From: Microcaldota archaeon
GTDB taxonomy: Archaea; Micrarchaeota; Micrarchaeia; Micrarchaeales; CABMGC01
DNA length: 64,000 nucleotides
Direction: 5' to 3'
Assembly: GCA_021797745.1 (NCBI GenBank)
Contig: JAJZZD010000006.1
Span: 1 to 64,000, forward strand
Position 1 is the first letter of the stretch. The number at the start of each line of letters is the position of its first letter. The position numbers and the translations under genes are program-made. Under the pieces are notes generated by a model that saw only the letters and a list, made by a program, of their open reading frames with translations, had not been told where the DNA came from and did no database searches. Positions 45,240 through 53,572 of this stretch are shown one piece after another.

Positions 45240-45683
45240 ATGCGTGAAAATATGGACGGCGCGAGTAACGGCGAATGGGGCTTCAACTATAACTCTTGGA
45301 GGAGGCGCTTCGGACAGAAAGGATTCTTGAGGCCGTTCGTGCTTAAAATTCTGGAGGAGGGGCCGGTAAACGGTATAGGAATAATGGACAGAATGCAGGA
45401 GGTGAGCAGGGGTTGGTGGAGGCCATCTCCAGGTTCCATCTATCCTCTGTTAGAGCAGCTCGTGAATGAGGGAATGATAAGGAAGAGAGATGATGGCAGG
45501 TACGAACTCACGCGTAGGTACAAACGTGAGACACGCGGCGTTGGGGACGCTGACGAGGTGCTTATGATCCTGGAGAGCAACGTCTCCTACCTCGAGGAAC
45601 TGGCGGAGAGTGACAAGAAAAAGTTTGCATTGTATAAGGTTAGGATTAAGGATATAACTAAGAGGCTTTCAGAGCTGCAGTGA
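45240..45683 (+). CDS. PadR-family transcription regulator
   Basis: A 147-residue repressor. The winged helix covers residues 25-95 (FLRPFVLKILEEGPVNG, RPSPGSIYPLLEQLVNEGMI). The P-S-P-G-S-I-Y-P-x-L-E-x-L motif is the PadR signature. The C-terminal helix (LAESDKKKFALYKVRIKDITKRL) dimerises. The gene overlaps the ABC ATPase by four bases (GTGA). PadR proteins commonly control drug-export genes next to them, as expected here. Confidence 0.93.
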   Translation: MRENMDGASNGEWGFNYNSWRRRFGQKGFLRPFVLKILEEGPVNGIGIMDRMQEVSRGWWRPSPGSIYPLLEQLVNEGMIRKRDDGRYELTRRYKRETRGVGDADEVLMILESNVSYLEELAESDKKKFALYKVRIKDITKRLSELQ

Positions 45684-46687
45684 GTGGTTTCGTGATTATA
45701 GAAACAAAGGGACTTACAAAGCAGTTCGGCAACTTTAAGGCAGTGGACGGAATTTCGTTCGGTGTGTCCGAAGGCGAGATATTTGGTCTTCTAGGCCCGA
45801 ACGGCGCTGGAAAAACAACGACAATAAAAATGTTGATAACGCTCCTCGCTCCAACTTCTGGCGAAGCTTATATTGCTGGTGCAGATATAAAAAATAATAA
45901 AAGGAAAGTCAGGGAGAACATCGGGGTCGTGTTTCAGGATCCTTCGTTGGACGATGAGTTGACCGGCAGGGAGAATCTTCAGTTTCATGCAATACTGTAT
46001 AGGGTAGACAAAAGCAAAAGAGAGGGTAAGATACAAGAAATGCTTAAACTGGTTGAACTTGAGGACAAAGCAGACATCCTGGTCAAAAATTATTCAGGTG
46101 GCATGAAAAGAAGGCTGGAGATTGGCCGCGGTCTTCTGCACGAACCAAAAGTGCTGTTCCTTGACGAGCCCACCATAGGGCTTGACACGCAGACGAGGAG
46201 ACACATGTGGGAATACATAGAGCGACTGAACAAACAACACGGAACGACAATAATTTTAACAACCCACTATATAGAAGAAGCGGACTACTTATGCGACAGG
46301 GTAGCATTCGTAGACCACGGCAAGATAGTGGCGCTTGACACGCCTGACACTCTCAAGAAAAAAATGGGCGGCGACATAATAGCGCTCAAGGTAAAAGGCA
46401 GTCCCAACGTCGCTATTCGAAAATTTAACCGGATTTCTTGGATTAAGGCCGCGGCTATTCATGACGACCTTATCAATTTAACTGTAGAAAATGGGGATCG
46501 GCGCCTTCCCGAAATCGTGATATTCGCCCAAAAGCATGGCATAGCGGTAATCTCTACAGACATTAGAAAGCCCAGTCTTGAGGATGTGTTCATAAAATAT
46601 ACTGGAAAGACCATAAGGGATGAAGAAGGGAACTGGAAGGATGCGATGAGGCTTCGCCATGCAGCATGGAGCGGTGGTAGGAAATGA
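45680..46687 (+). CDS. ABC-2 exporter ATP-binding subunit (DrrA-like)
   Basis: A 335-residue ATPase. Walker A is GLLGPNGAGKTTT, the Q-loop VVFQDPSLDD, the signature YSGGMKRRLEIGRGL and Walker B VLFLDEPTIGLD; the switch His is in ILTTHYIEEADYLC. The C-terminal extension (residues 230-330) is that of DrrA-type ATPases. It energises the permease encoded next, which exports drugs, lipids or other hydrophobic compounds. The GTG start overlaps the stop of padR. Confidence 0.95.
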   Translation: MSGFVIIETKGLTKQFGNFKAVDGISFGVSEGEIFGLLGPNGAGKTTTIKMLITLLAPTSGEAYIAGADIKNNKRKVRENIGVVFQDPSLDDELTGRENLQFHAILYRVDKSKREGKIQEMLKLVELEDKADILVKNYSGGMKRRLEIGRGLLHEPKVLFLDEPTIGLDTQTRRHMWEYIERLNKQHGTTIILTTHYIEEADYLCDRVAFVDHGKIVALDTPDTLKKKMGGDIIALKVKGSPNVAIRKFNRISWIKAAAIHDDLINLTVENGDRRLPEIVIFAQKHGIAVISTDIRKPSLEDVFIKYTGKTIRDEEGNWKDAMRLRHAAWSGGRK

Positions 46688-47448
46688 TAGACTCAAACGC
46701 GATTTATGTTGTGTGGCTCAGAGAGATGAAGAGATTCGCAAGAGCGAGATCAAGGGTTATAGGCATTCTAGTGATGCCGTTATTCTTCTTATTAGGCTTG
46801 GGCATAGGCCTGGGCAGTTTGATAAGTCAGGAGATAGCAGGCGGAAGTTACTTGCAGTTCATAGTTCCTGGAATAATAGGGATGGCACTGATGTCAACCG
46901 CGTCGTCGTCCGGTTTTTCTACGATATGGGACAGACAATTTGGATTCTTGAAGGAGATAATGGTAACTCCGAATTCTCGGGCGTCAATTGTCGTTGGCCG
47001 AATGCTAGGTGGCTCGACAACAGCTATGGTATCTGCATTGATAGTTACTATGGTTTCGCTTCTGATAGGTTTCCGTATACAGTTTACCATAGCGATACTT
47101 CTTGCAATCGTATTTATGCTGCTGATAGCGTTGGTATTCATAAGCATAGGACTCATACTCGCATCTGTAATTACTGACCTTCAAGGATTCGGGATGATAA
47201 CCAGTTTCCTTACTATGCCATTGCTCTTCCTTTCGAATGGGCTGTTCCCACTTAGCCAGTTCCCAAAAGTCGTGCAGGAAATCGCATATTTCAACCCGCT
47301 CAGCTACGGAATAGACGGAATCAGGGGTGCACTTGGCGGTGTTTCAACGTTACCTATGACCACCGACCTTGGTGTCCTCGCGCTTTTTGTTGTGGTATTG
47401 GCATCAATCGCAGTTTATGCATTCAGCAAGAGCGAGGCTGGAGTGTAA
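46684..47448 (+). CDS. ABC-2 exporter permease subunit
   Basis: A 254-residue integral membrane protein with six helices of the ABC2 type. Seen: RARSRVIGILVMPLFFLLGLGIG, LMSTASSSGFSTIWDRQFGFLKEIMVTP, ISIGLILASVI, FLTMPLLFLSNGLFPLSQFP and AYFNPLSYGIDGIRG. It forms the transport channel for the preceding ATPase. It overlaps the ATPase by four bases and ends the three-gene operon. Confidence 0.93.
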   Translation: MIDSNAIYVVWLREMKRFARARSRVIGILVMPLFFLLGLGIGLGSLISQEIAGGSYLQFIVPGIIGMALMSTASSSGFSTIWDRQFGFLKEIMVTPNSRASIVVGRMLGGSTTAMVSALIVTMVSLLIGFRIQFTIAILLAIVFMLLIALVFISIGLILASVITDLQGFGMITSFLTMPLLFLSNGLFPLSQFPKVVQEIAYFNPLSYGIDGIRGALGGVSTLPMTTDLGVLALFVVVLASIAVYAFSKSEAGV

Positions 47449-48180
47449 GTGCTGGCTTAATTCATGAAGGATCGGCTTATTGCGATTCCAGATATGTCAG
47501 CGGCAATTTACTGTGTAAATTGAAGTAAGTGGCCTTAAGATAGCGTCACTTACGGCCGTCGAGTTTTCAGTATAGGCGAACCTGACTCTGGTTATCTTCG
47601 CAATCGTATAAGCTATCTATATTCTGATTCTTGTCCACAAGATTGTTCTTTTTATTACATCCTGACATTTTTCTATGATTATGAATGCAAATCTCCCGCT
47701 TTTGTTATTGTACAATACACTGACCTGTCCGACACTTTTCTACTTTGTCTATTATACAAATACCGCCCAGTAGCGTCGTAGTGTTTTTCATGTAATCAAT
47801 GAAAACATGCCACAGGCACTTAAAAATAGACTGTGTTAGTTTACTGTGAAGGTGTCGAAGTCAAGTTATAATAAGGGCGGCAGACAGTGCGTCTACTATG
47901 ATGCCGATTTCTGTGTCGTTACCTAATCCTACAGACTCAGGGTGGCAGTGCTCTGTGTAGCACAATTGTCTTTGAGATGTCGGTGAGAATATCCCGTTTA
48001 GACTTACTGCCGTAATAATCAGATAGTAAACAAGTTAAATTACCGAGAATATTAAGGTCACAATCAGGTATGTTTTTATCGAGCGTAGCTGCAGAACCTG
48101 CAATGTATCCTTGCTGTTGATTTCTGTTCCCGCATTTGCGTCTATAGTGTCAGCCAAATGCCGCTGCAAAATTTCAGGTT
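47449..48180. other. Gene-poor, AT-biased stretch between exporter operon and TBP
   Basis: Roughly 730 bases with stops in all frames. On the minus strand, close to TBP, a short frame (48035-48184) is broken by a stop and then resumes with hydrophobic codons (about 47955-48034), which looks like a decayed small membrane protein. No RNA gene or repeat was recognised. It may be the eroded remains of an insertion. Confidence 0.5.
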
Positions 48181-48184
48181 TCAC
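48035..48184 (-). CDS. Weak ORF coupled to TBP (may be a pseudogene remnant)
   Basis: A 49-codon frame beginning with GTG that overlaps the TGA of TBP as GTGA. The N-terminal part is charged (KPEILQRHLADTIDANAGTE) and the C-terminal part hydrophobic (TYLIVTLIFSVI). A stop codon ends it in the middle of what looks like a longer membrane segment. It could be a real small protein, or the head of a broken one. No family is recognised. Confidence 0.22.
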   Translation of the reverse strand: MKPEILQRHLADTIDANAGTEINSKDTLQVLQLRSIKTYLIVTLIFSVI

Positions 48185-48495
48185 AGCGTGTATTTCTTTA
48201 CTACCTTTATTACCTGCTCAATAGCCCTCTTGATGTCTGCTTCTGTTTTGGCGCCTGTGCATATTATCTTGCCGTTCTTGAAAAGAAGCAGAGCGACTTT
48301 CGGCTCATGTATCTTGTAAATGGCTCCAGGGAACTGCTCCGGTTCGTAGTCTACGTCCATCGAAGCCTTGGCTATTGCATACAAATCCAGCTCTACGCCA
48401 AGGTCTGCGCTTGCGACTATGTTCTCGATTTTGAAGTTAGCCTTTAGCTTAGGTTTCTTTCCTGCAGGTTTAACTGTTTTTTCCACTTTAGCCAT
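48181..48495 (-). CDS. tbp: Single-repeat TATA-binding protein
   Basis: A 104-residue protein with a basic tail (residues 1-20) and one TBP repeat. The repeat reads FKIENIVASADLGVELDL, YEPEQFPGAIYKIHEPKVALLLF and GKIICTGAK. Known TBPs carry two repeats (about 180 residues), forming a pseudo-symmetric saddle. The second repeat is missing: the reading frame stops after KVVKKYTL and the downstream sequence has no TBP match. Both Phe positions used for kinking DNA (in EQFPG and LLLF) are kept, so a homodimer could rebuild the saddle. The start at 48495 follows a TATA-like CATTAAATACC. A full-length TBP elsewhere in the genome cannot be excluded. Confidence 0.88.
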   Translation of the reverse strand: MAKVEKTVKPAGKKPKLKANFKIENIVASADLGVELDLYAIAKASMDVDYEPEQFPGAIYKIHEPKVALLLFKNGKIICTGAKTEADIKRAIEQVIKVVKKYTL

Positions 48496-48599
48496 AATAT
48501 CACGGCTTTTAATCTTCAATGGTAAGGTATTTAATGTTTTTATGTATATACCTTTTCGCCTTTTTGGGTTTTCACTGCAATCAGTATGAGGTTTTTCAC

Positions 48600-48887
48600 A
48601 TGAGCGAGCGTTCACACGGTCACCTGGCTAGCAGGACAAGATACCTTGCCAGGCACCACCAGCCTTCAAAGCTTGGCATAACGCAGCTTATCAAGCATTT
48701 CGAAAATGGCGACAAGGTCGCTATCGTCCCAAAGGGCGGCTCCAGGGACATTCCGCATCCCAGGTACAGGGGCAAGATAGGCGTCGTGAGGGAAAAGCGC
48801 GGCAATGCATATGTCGTTGAAATCGACGTTTCCAACAGGACAAAGAGAACCATCATAGTTCCGCAGAGGCACCTAGAAAAAGCCTGA
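48600..48887 (+). CDS. rpl21e: Ribosomal protein L21e
   Basis: A 95-residue large-subunit protein. The basic N-terminus RTRYLARHHQPSKLGITQLI is followed by FENGDKVAIVPKGGSRDIPHPRYRGKIGVV and KRGNAYVVEI. The PHPRYRGK motif is diagnostic. The ATG at 48600 is preferred over an upstream frame beginning at 48519. It is divergent from TBP and convergent with DUF655; in many archaea L21e, Rpo4 and DUF655 form one co-directional operon, which is split here. Confidence 0.95.
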   Translation: MSERSHGHLASRTRYLARHHQPSKLGITQLIKHFENGDKVAIVPKGGSRDIPHPRYRGKIGVVREKRGNAYVVEIDVSNRTKRTIIVPQRHLEKA

Positions 48888-48922
48888 AACTATTTTTCCT
48901 GCGAATTCAGATTTAAACACAA

Positions 48923-49513
48923 TTAGTACTGTTCTCTGTGCGGGGCCATTGGTTTGGTGAGCAGGTAGAACCTGCTGCCTCCTTTCAGCTCCTCTATTAC
49001 GCGCTCAGTTATTAGCTTCACCGGGTCCTGCAAAAGAGGCACCCTGTTAAGCAGGTCGCCGAAGCTCTCGAACTGTTTCTCGTCCCTTGCGGTCAGTATG
49101 GCTTCGAGATGCTTTTTTCCTATCCCTGGAAGAAGTTCCAGTGCGTGCATCCTGATATTGAGCGGACCGGCGTTGTTGAAAAATGCCAGGAATTTCTGCT
49201 CATTGCCTTTTACAATACTTTGTATCGCGTTCGGCAATTCTCTTTTTGCGGCGTCGGTGAGCTGGTCATAAGTTATTCTTTCCTTTATTAGCGCAACTTT
49301 GTCGCGCTCCCCTTTTCCTATGTATACCCTTTCCCCTATCGCCACATCCTTGGTTTTTGTCACTACTTCAAGAAGCGTGAATTTATTCTCGCCGAGCAGT
49401 TGCGCTGTCGGCTCCGACTTAAGCGCAGAAGACCTTCCGGTGGGCATAAAGTCCAGTACGATTGCGTATTCCTCAAGCTCTTCGTGTTTTTCACGTTCGT
49501 TCTCCATTTGCAT
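48923..49513 (-). CDS. DUF655 protein (OB-fold and helix-hairpin-helix)
   Basis: A 196-residue archaeal-specific protein. An N-terminal beta-barrel-like region (EYAIVLDFMPTG ... AIGERVYIGKGERDKVALI) precedes a C-terminal HhH (LELLPGIGKKHLEAILTARD). These imply nucleic-acid binding. The function is unknown; the conserved position beside Rpo4 and L21e suggests a transcription or ribosome role. The ATG at 49513 is chosen; 49507 is possible. Rpo4 lies upstream on the same strand, 25 bases away. Confidence 0.9.
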   Translation of the reverse strand: MQMENEREKHEELEEYAIVLDFMPTGRSSALKSEPTAQLLGENKFTLLEVVTKTKDVAIGERVYIGKGERDKVALIKERITYDQLTDAAKRELPNAIQSIVKGNEQKFLAFFNNAGPLNIRMHALELLPGIGKKHLEAILTARDEKQFESFGDLLNRVPLLQDPVKLITERVIEELKGGSRFYLLTKPMAPHREQY

Positions 49514-49538
49514 ATGCCCCGCACATACGTGCCCATTC

Positions 49539-49889
49539 TCATTTGCCCCTGTATTTTTCCAGTATGCCCATTATCTTCTTGCTCAGTTCTGTGTCTGCTG
49601 TTTCACTGCTTTTCCTAGATTCTATCGCAAGCGCCTGCTTCAGCTGCATGTCGTCAACAGGCATTATGTCTGCTACCTTAACGGCAGCAGCGGCGCTTAT
49701 TCCCAGTTCCTCAAGCTCATTTGTCAGCTTCTTTGCATCGCTGGCCTTGAGCTTGACAAATTTCTTCGCGTGCTCATAAGCAAGCTTCTGCTCGTAGCCA
49801 AGCTCTCCGTCTTCCTTTCTTTCCTCAAGTATCTCCTCTGCCTCGGCCATGCTTACTGGCTTCTTCGCCTGCTCGTTCTTTCCTATCAT
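49539..49889 (-). CDS. rpo4: RNA polymerase subunit Rpo4 (RpoF)
   Basis: A 116-residue subunit that pairs with Rpo7 to form the stalk of archaeal RNA polymerase. The N-terminal segment VSMAEAEEILEERKED and the C-terminal helical HRDC-like domain (KKLTNELEELGISAAAAVKVADIMPVDDMQLK) fit the family. It precedes DUF655 in the usual archaeal order. Confidence 0.93.
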   Translation of the reverse strand: MIGKNEQAKKPVSMAEAEEILEERKEDGELGYEQKLAYEHAKKFVKLKASDAKKLTNELEELGISAAAAVKVADIMPVDDMQLKQALAIESRKSSETADTELSKKIMGILEKYRGK

Positions 49890-50169
49890 AAACTCACAGT
49901 AATGTCATGAAAATGACGCTATGATATGCAGGTTTAATGCTTTAAAGCTTTTGCCCATGCGGCCGGCTTAATTCGCAACAAACAGAATTATTGTTATTAT
50001 AACTGTTTTATACGCAACTTCAGTCTTGACGCGGAATTTTGTACTACAGCATTGCGCCGTAGCCGTGCCATAGTTAAACTCTTTTAATTATATGCCCGCA
50101 AGTATTATCTGTGATATTCATAATATCATGTTACTGCTATTGATTGATAGCTTGTTATTAGGTGATGAT

Positions 50170-51078
50170 GTGAATGCAAAAGATGCTTATCAAGCAGTTT
50201 TGGCTGAGATGAGAAAACACATTGCAGGACAGGACGAGGCAATGGAGCTCATGTTCATCTCGCTTGTGGCAAACGGCCACGCACTTCTCGAAGGAGTTCC
50301 AGGTGTGGCCAAGACCACAATGGCAAAGACGCTCGCTAACGCTGTGCAGGCAGAGTTCAAGCGCGTCCAGGGCACGCCAGACCTGCAGCCCAACGACATA
50401 ATAGGATACACATACCGCGACAGCGACAATTCTGTAAAGCTGAAAAAGGGCCCGGTGTTCACAAACATACTTCTAGTAGACGAACTGAACAGGACTCAGC
50501 CGAAGACTATGAGCGCCCTCCTGGAGACGCTCGAAGAGCGGCAGGTGTCAATCGCAGGCCAGGACCTCAAGCTGCCAAATCCGTTCATGGCCTTCGCAAC
50601 ACAAAACCCGCTTAATATAGAAGGCACGGTTCCTCTGCCTAAGGTGTTGGCAGACAGATTCATGGTAAAAATAGATGTGGGATATCCTAGCATGGAGCAG
50701 GAGGCTGAGATGCTCAGGATAAAGGAGAGTGAAATCGCTCTGGATGTAAAGAAGGTAATAGACACTAACGCGATTATGCAGATGCAGAACGACGCGAAAA
50801 GCATAATGATGCCGGACGACGTTGTGCAGTACATCACGAAAATAGTGGACGCCACAAGGAATGACATTCACGTGGTGATGGGCGCGAGCCCGCGCGCCGA
50901 CATAGCGTTCATGCAGTGCGGAAAGGCGAAATCGCTGATAGAAGGTAGGAAGGAAGTAACAATTAGCGACATAAAGTTCCTTGCAAAGCCTGTACTGAGC
51001 CACAGGATAGCAGTAAGGGCTACCGGAGGCATAGGCGTAAAGGGCATAATTGACGGAATCGTAGCCACGCTGCAGTAA
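50170..51078 (+). CDS. MoxR-family AAA ATPase
   Basis: A 302-residue AAA+ chaperone-like ATPase. Walker A is LLEGVPGVAKTTMAKTL, Walker B LLVDELNRTQPKTM, sensor 1 FATQNP and the arginine-finger region PKVLADRFM. MoxR proteins remodel partner proteins, often VWA-domain or membrane proteins, in assembly pathways. The GTG at 50170, preceded by GGTGATG, is preferred over an upstream hydrophobic extension (50092). The VirB2-like gene 80 bases downstream, with its own promoter, begins the envelope-protein region; a link is inferred from position only. Confidence 0.88.
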   Translation: MNAKDAYQAVLAEMRKHIAGQDEAMELMFISLVANGHALLEGVPGVAKTTMAKTLANAVQAEFKRVQGTPDLQPNDIIGYTYRDSDNSVKLKKGPVFTNILLVDELNRTQPKTMSALLETLEERQVSIAGQDLKLPNPFMAFATQNPLNIEGTVPLPKVLADRFMVKIDVGYPSMEQEAEMLRIKESEIALDVKKVIDTNAIMQMQNDAKSIMMPDDVVQYITKIVDATRNDIHVVMGASPRADIAFMQCGKAKSLIEGRKEVTISDIKFLAKPVLSHRIAVRATGGIGVKGIIDGIVATLQ

Positions 51079-51110
51079 ACGCCACGGCTTGCGCGGTGCT
51101 TTCATAGAAA

Positions 51111-51122
51111 AGTATTTAAACC
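51111..51122 (+). promoter_or_regulatory. TATA-like promoter of the VirB2-like gene
   Basis: AGTATTTAAACC, 37-48 bases ahead of the ATG at 51159. Confidence 0.45.
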
Positions 51123-51158
51123 ACCATTCTTCATTATGAGTATATTTCCGGTGAAGGA

Positions 51159-51524
51159 ATGAATTTCTCGAAATTGCAGATTTTATTGTACTCTTTCATA
51201 GTTATAAATTTAGTAAGTTTTGCCGCAGCACAGCTTCAAACCGCAGTTTCATCTCAGCTCTGCGGCATAGTGGATTTCGTCAAGGCGCTGGTTTTCATAC
51301 TTGCAATAGCACTTTTCCTTTTGGGCGGAGTTATGTACGCGATAAGCCACTTCATGCCTGTGTCAATGGAATTCAGGAAGAACCTTCAGGCATGGTCGAT
51401 GGGTATGCTTGTAGCGGCAGTGATAGCCGTGATACTTTATTTCATCGCGCAGCCTCTTATTACCTTAGTGGGCGGTTTCGGAAATGCCGTGGCAACCTCA
51501 AGCACCACGCTTGTCTTCTGCTAA
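51159..51524 (+). CDS. VirB2/TrbC-like small membrane protein
   Basis: A 121-residue protein. An N-terminal signal peptide (ILLYSFIVINLVSFAAAQ, cut expected after AAA) is followed by two long hydrophobic helices (about 42-65 and 81-103) joined by a short polar loop (FMPVSMEFRKNLQAW). One Cys lies after the signal and one ends the chain. This signal-plus-two-helix plan is that of VirB2/TrbC pilins of type IV secretion; sequence similarity is not strong enough to be certain. It may be a pilus-like or pore subunit for the six-protein array downstream. Confidence 0.6.
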   Translation: MNFSKLQILLYSFIVINLVSFAAAQLQTAVSSQLCGIVDFVKALVFILAIALFLLGGVMYAISHFMPVSMEFRKNLQAWSMGMLVAAVIAVILYFIAQPLITLVGGFGNAVATSSTTLVFC

Positions 51525-51574
51525 TTCGTGCGCAAGCAATGCTTTAAATTTTGTTTTCCCCTTTTCCTATTAGC

Positions 51575-53494
51575 ATGAACTTTGGCGGACTTGGCAGGTA
51601 TCATTTCGAGCTCTTCATACTTTTGTCTATAACTTTGGCAGCCTCTGGCATTTCCTACTACTTCTCTTTTCTTTCCGCTGCGGTTCTGCTTTTATTCTTG
51701 CTGATAACTCTTTGTTTTGTTGCTTTTTCGGTAGCTTTCGTTTTTTTAAGGAACGAAATTAAAGATACGCCCAAATTGCGGCCACACGGCAGCCCTCGGC
51801 TTCTGCTCCTAGATGCGTTATTCGTGCTTTCAATACTGACTTTTGTTATGATATTTTTTGTGGCGCACGAACTGCAGCCTGGAATAGCGCTTTCTTTTCT
51901 GGATTTCATCCTTGGCTTTCCTCTTTATTTCCTAGTTTTCCTGCCCTTATTCTTCCTTTCCCTGGCTGGCACGTACTTATTCATGTACAAAAAGGCTAAA
52001 CTGCCTGCTCTTGTCCTTTTTTCCGTCGTCTTCGCCATTCTGCTGCTTATTTTCGTTAGCGGAATGGCAATAAAATCGTTTTCGGCCGATGATGAGCTGC
52101 TCATAACTGCTTCCAGCATAAACTCGATGCTTCACGGAATCAATCCTTATTCAGCCTCATACGCAAATGTATTGTACGAAAACAGAAACCTGGGCCTTTC
52201 GCTTACCACGCAAAACAGGATAATGTCAACATTGGAATACCCGCCGCTGTTTCTACTGTCATTCATGCCTTTTTATTTCCTTTCAACCCCAACATTGTAC
52301 AACCTTGAGCATGTGGATTTCACTGACGAAGCCGCGGTGTTTTTGCTGATGCTTCTAATTGCCTTTTCTTTTTCGTTCGAGAAAAAAGATATTCTGAAGC
52401 CTTCTTTCTTTCTTTTCGCATTTTTCGTATTTGCAGTTTCGTTCATAGCGTCAATACAGACGTTCCTGATGATTGCAATACTCATGCTTGCGTATTCAAA
52501 GCTCGAAAGCAAATACATATGGCTGGCCCTGGGTGTCATCCTCGCATTTCAGGAAGAGTTGTGGCCAATGGCTCTGTTTCTGCTTCTGTACTCACTGAAC
52601 AACCAGGGAATCAGAAAAGGTCTATACAACATCTCGCTGTCCATTGCTGTGTTCCTGATTATCAGTGCATACTTCATGTTCCCGAATCCACTGCAGTATT
52701 TTTCATCAATACTCGCGCCTTCGACAGGTTTCATACTTCCCAACGGCTCAATGCCTTTCGGCTTCTTCCTTGTGTCAATTTTCCACGTCACGCTCTCAGC
52801 GCTTTTCCCTCTGTTCCTGATTTCACTGGCAATACTGTCGTTGCTTCTTCTGTACTTTAACAAAAAAGAATTCATACCTCTTTTTGCCCTTATCCCGTTT
52901 CTTTTCCTGTCGCACGGGCTGCCTTCATACCTTGCGACTTTTTCATTCCTGTTCCTTTTCGCAGTATACTCCAAGCCCGGCGTTTCAAGTACTGGAGAAA
53001 TCGGCAAGCTGCTGCGTAAAAACAAACAGGCATTTTATGCTGCACTGCTTTTGCTGATTGCGGTTTCAGCGGCGCTGCTGTATGACTCGCATTCTGCATA
53101 TGACAGAAACTTCAATATCAGCATAACTAATGAGACGCTTTCGTTCGATGCATCTGCGAACACACTATCACTAAACGCACAGCTCGATTACAACTCGCTT
53201 GAAAACAACACAGTGTTCATTTACGCCATCGCCTATGAAAACGGGAACACAGGCAGCTTTGGCCTGTTGAACCAGAGCATAATCCTCAATTCCCAGAAAT
53301 GCAGTGCCGATAACTACACGTGCCTGGTCAACGTAAACAAAATAGTGCTGGGCGGCAGCAGCGGCGCGTACGCGCTGAATGCGACGCTTGTAGCAAGCAA
53401 CGCATCTTCGCAGTATGTATCTGTCGCGCCGGCCATTTACAACGGCGAGTACTATTATCTAGGCAAGGCGTTGAGCCTGGTACATCGCGGCTGA
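51575..53494 (+). CDS. Polytopic membrane protein, GT-C glycosyltransferase-like
   Basis: A 639-residue protein with about 13 helices and a C-terminal extracellular beta-rich domain (residues 525-639) bearing several N-x-S/T sequons. The first large loop has FSADDELLITASSI and LHGINPYSASYANV; the Asp pair and the G-x-N-P-Y motif recur in GT-C enzymes that move sugars from polyprenyl-phosphate carriers. If so it would glycosylate proteins or lipids at the outer face. The ATG at 51575 lies 25-30 bases after TTTAAATTTTG. The class is uncertain. Confidence 0.6.
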   Translation: MNFGGLGRYHFELFILLSITLAASGISYYFSFLSAAVLLLFLLITLCFVAFSVAFVFLRNEIKDTPKLRPHGSPRLLLLDALFVLSILTFVMIFFVAHELQPGIALSFLDFILGFPLYFLVFLPLFFLSLAGTYLFMYKKAKLPALVLFSVVFAILLLIFVSGMAIKSFSADDELLITASSINSMLHGINPYSASYANVLYENRNLGLSLTTQNRIMSTLEYPPLFLLSFMPFYFLSTPTLYNLEHVDFTDEAAVFLLMLLIAFSFSFEKKDILKPSFFLFAFFVFAVSFIASIQTFLMIAILMLAYSKLESKYIWLALGVILAFQEELWPMALFLLLYSLNNQGIRKGLYNISLSIAVFLIISAYFMFPNPLQYFSSILAPSTGFILPNGSMPFGFFLVSIFHVTLSALFPLFLISLAILSLLLLYFNKKEFIPLFALIPFLFLSHGLPSYLATFSFLFLFAVYSKPGVSSTGEIGKLLRKNKQAFYAALLLLIAVSAALLYDSHSAYDRNFNISITNETLSFDASANTLSLNAQLDYNSLENNTVFIYAIAYENGNTGSFGLLNQSIILNSQKCSADNYTCLVNVNKIVLGGSSGAYALNATLVASNASSQYVSVAPAIYNGEYYYLGKALSLVHRG

Positions 53495-53572
53495 AAACTG
53501 AATGCACTGCCGCAGCAGTGCAAGAAAAAGCATCTTTTTATTTGTTATAGTGCAAGTTACATATGTAATTTC

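Noticed and set aside
50092-50169. Hydrophobic N-terminal extension of the MoxR ATPase
   Set aside because: MoxR proteins are cytoplasmic, the extension lies in AT-rich promoter-like sequence and a ribosome-binding sequence precedes the GTG at 50170.
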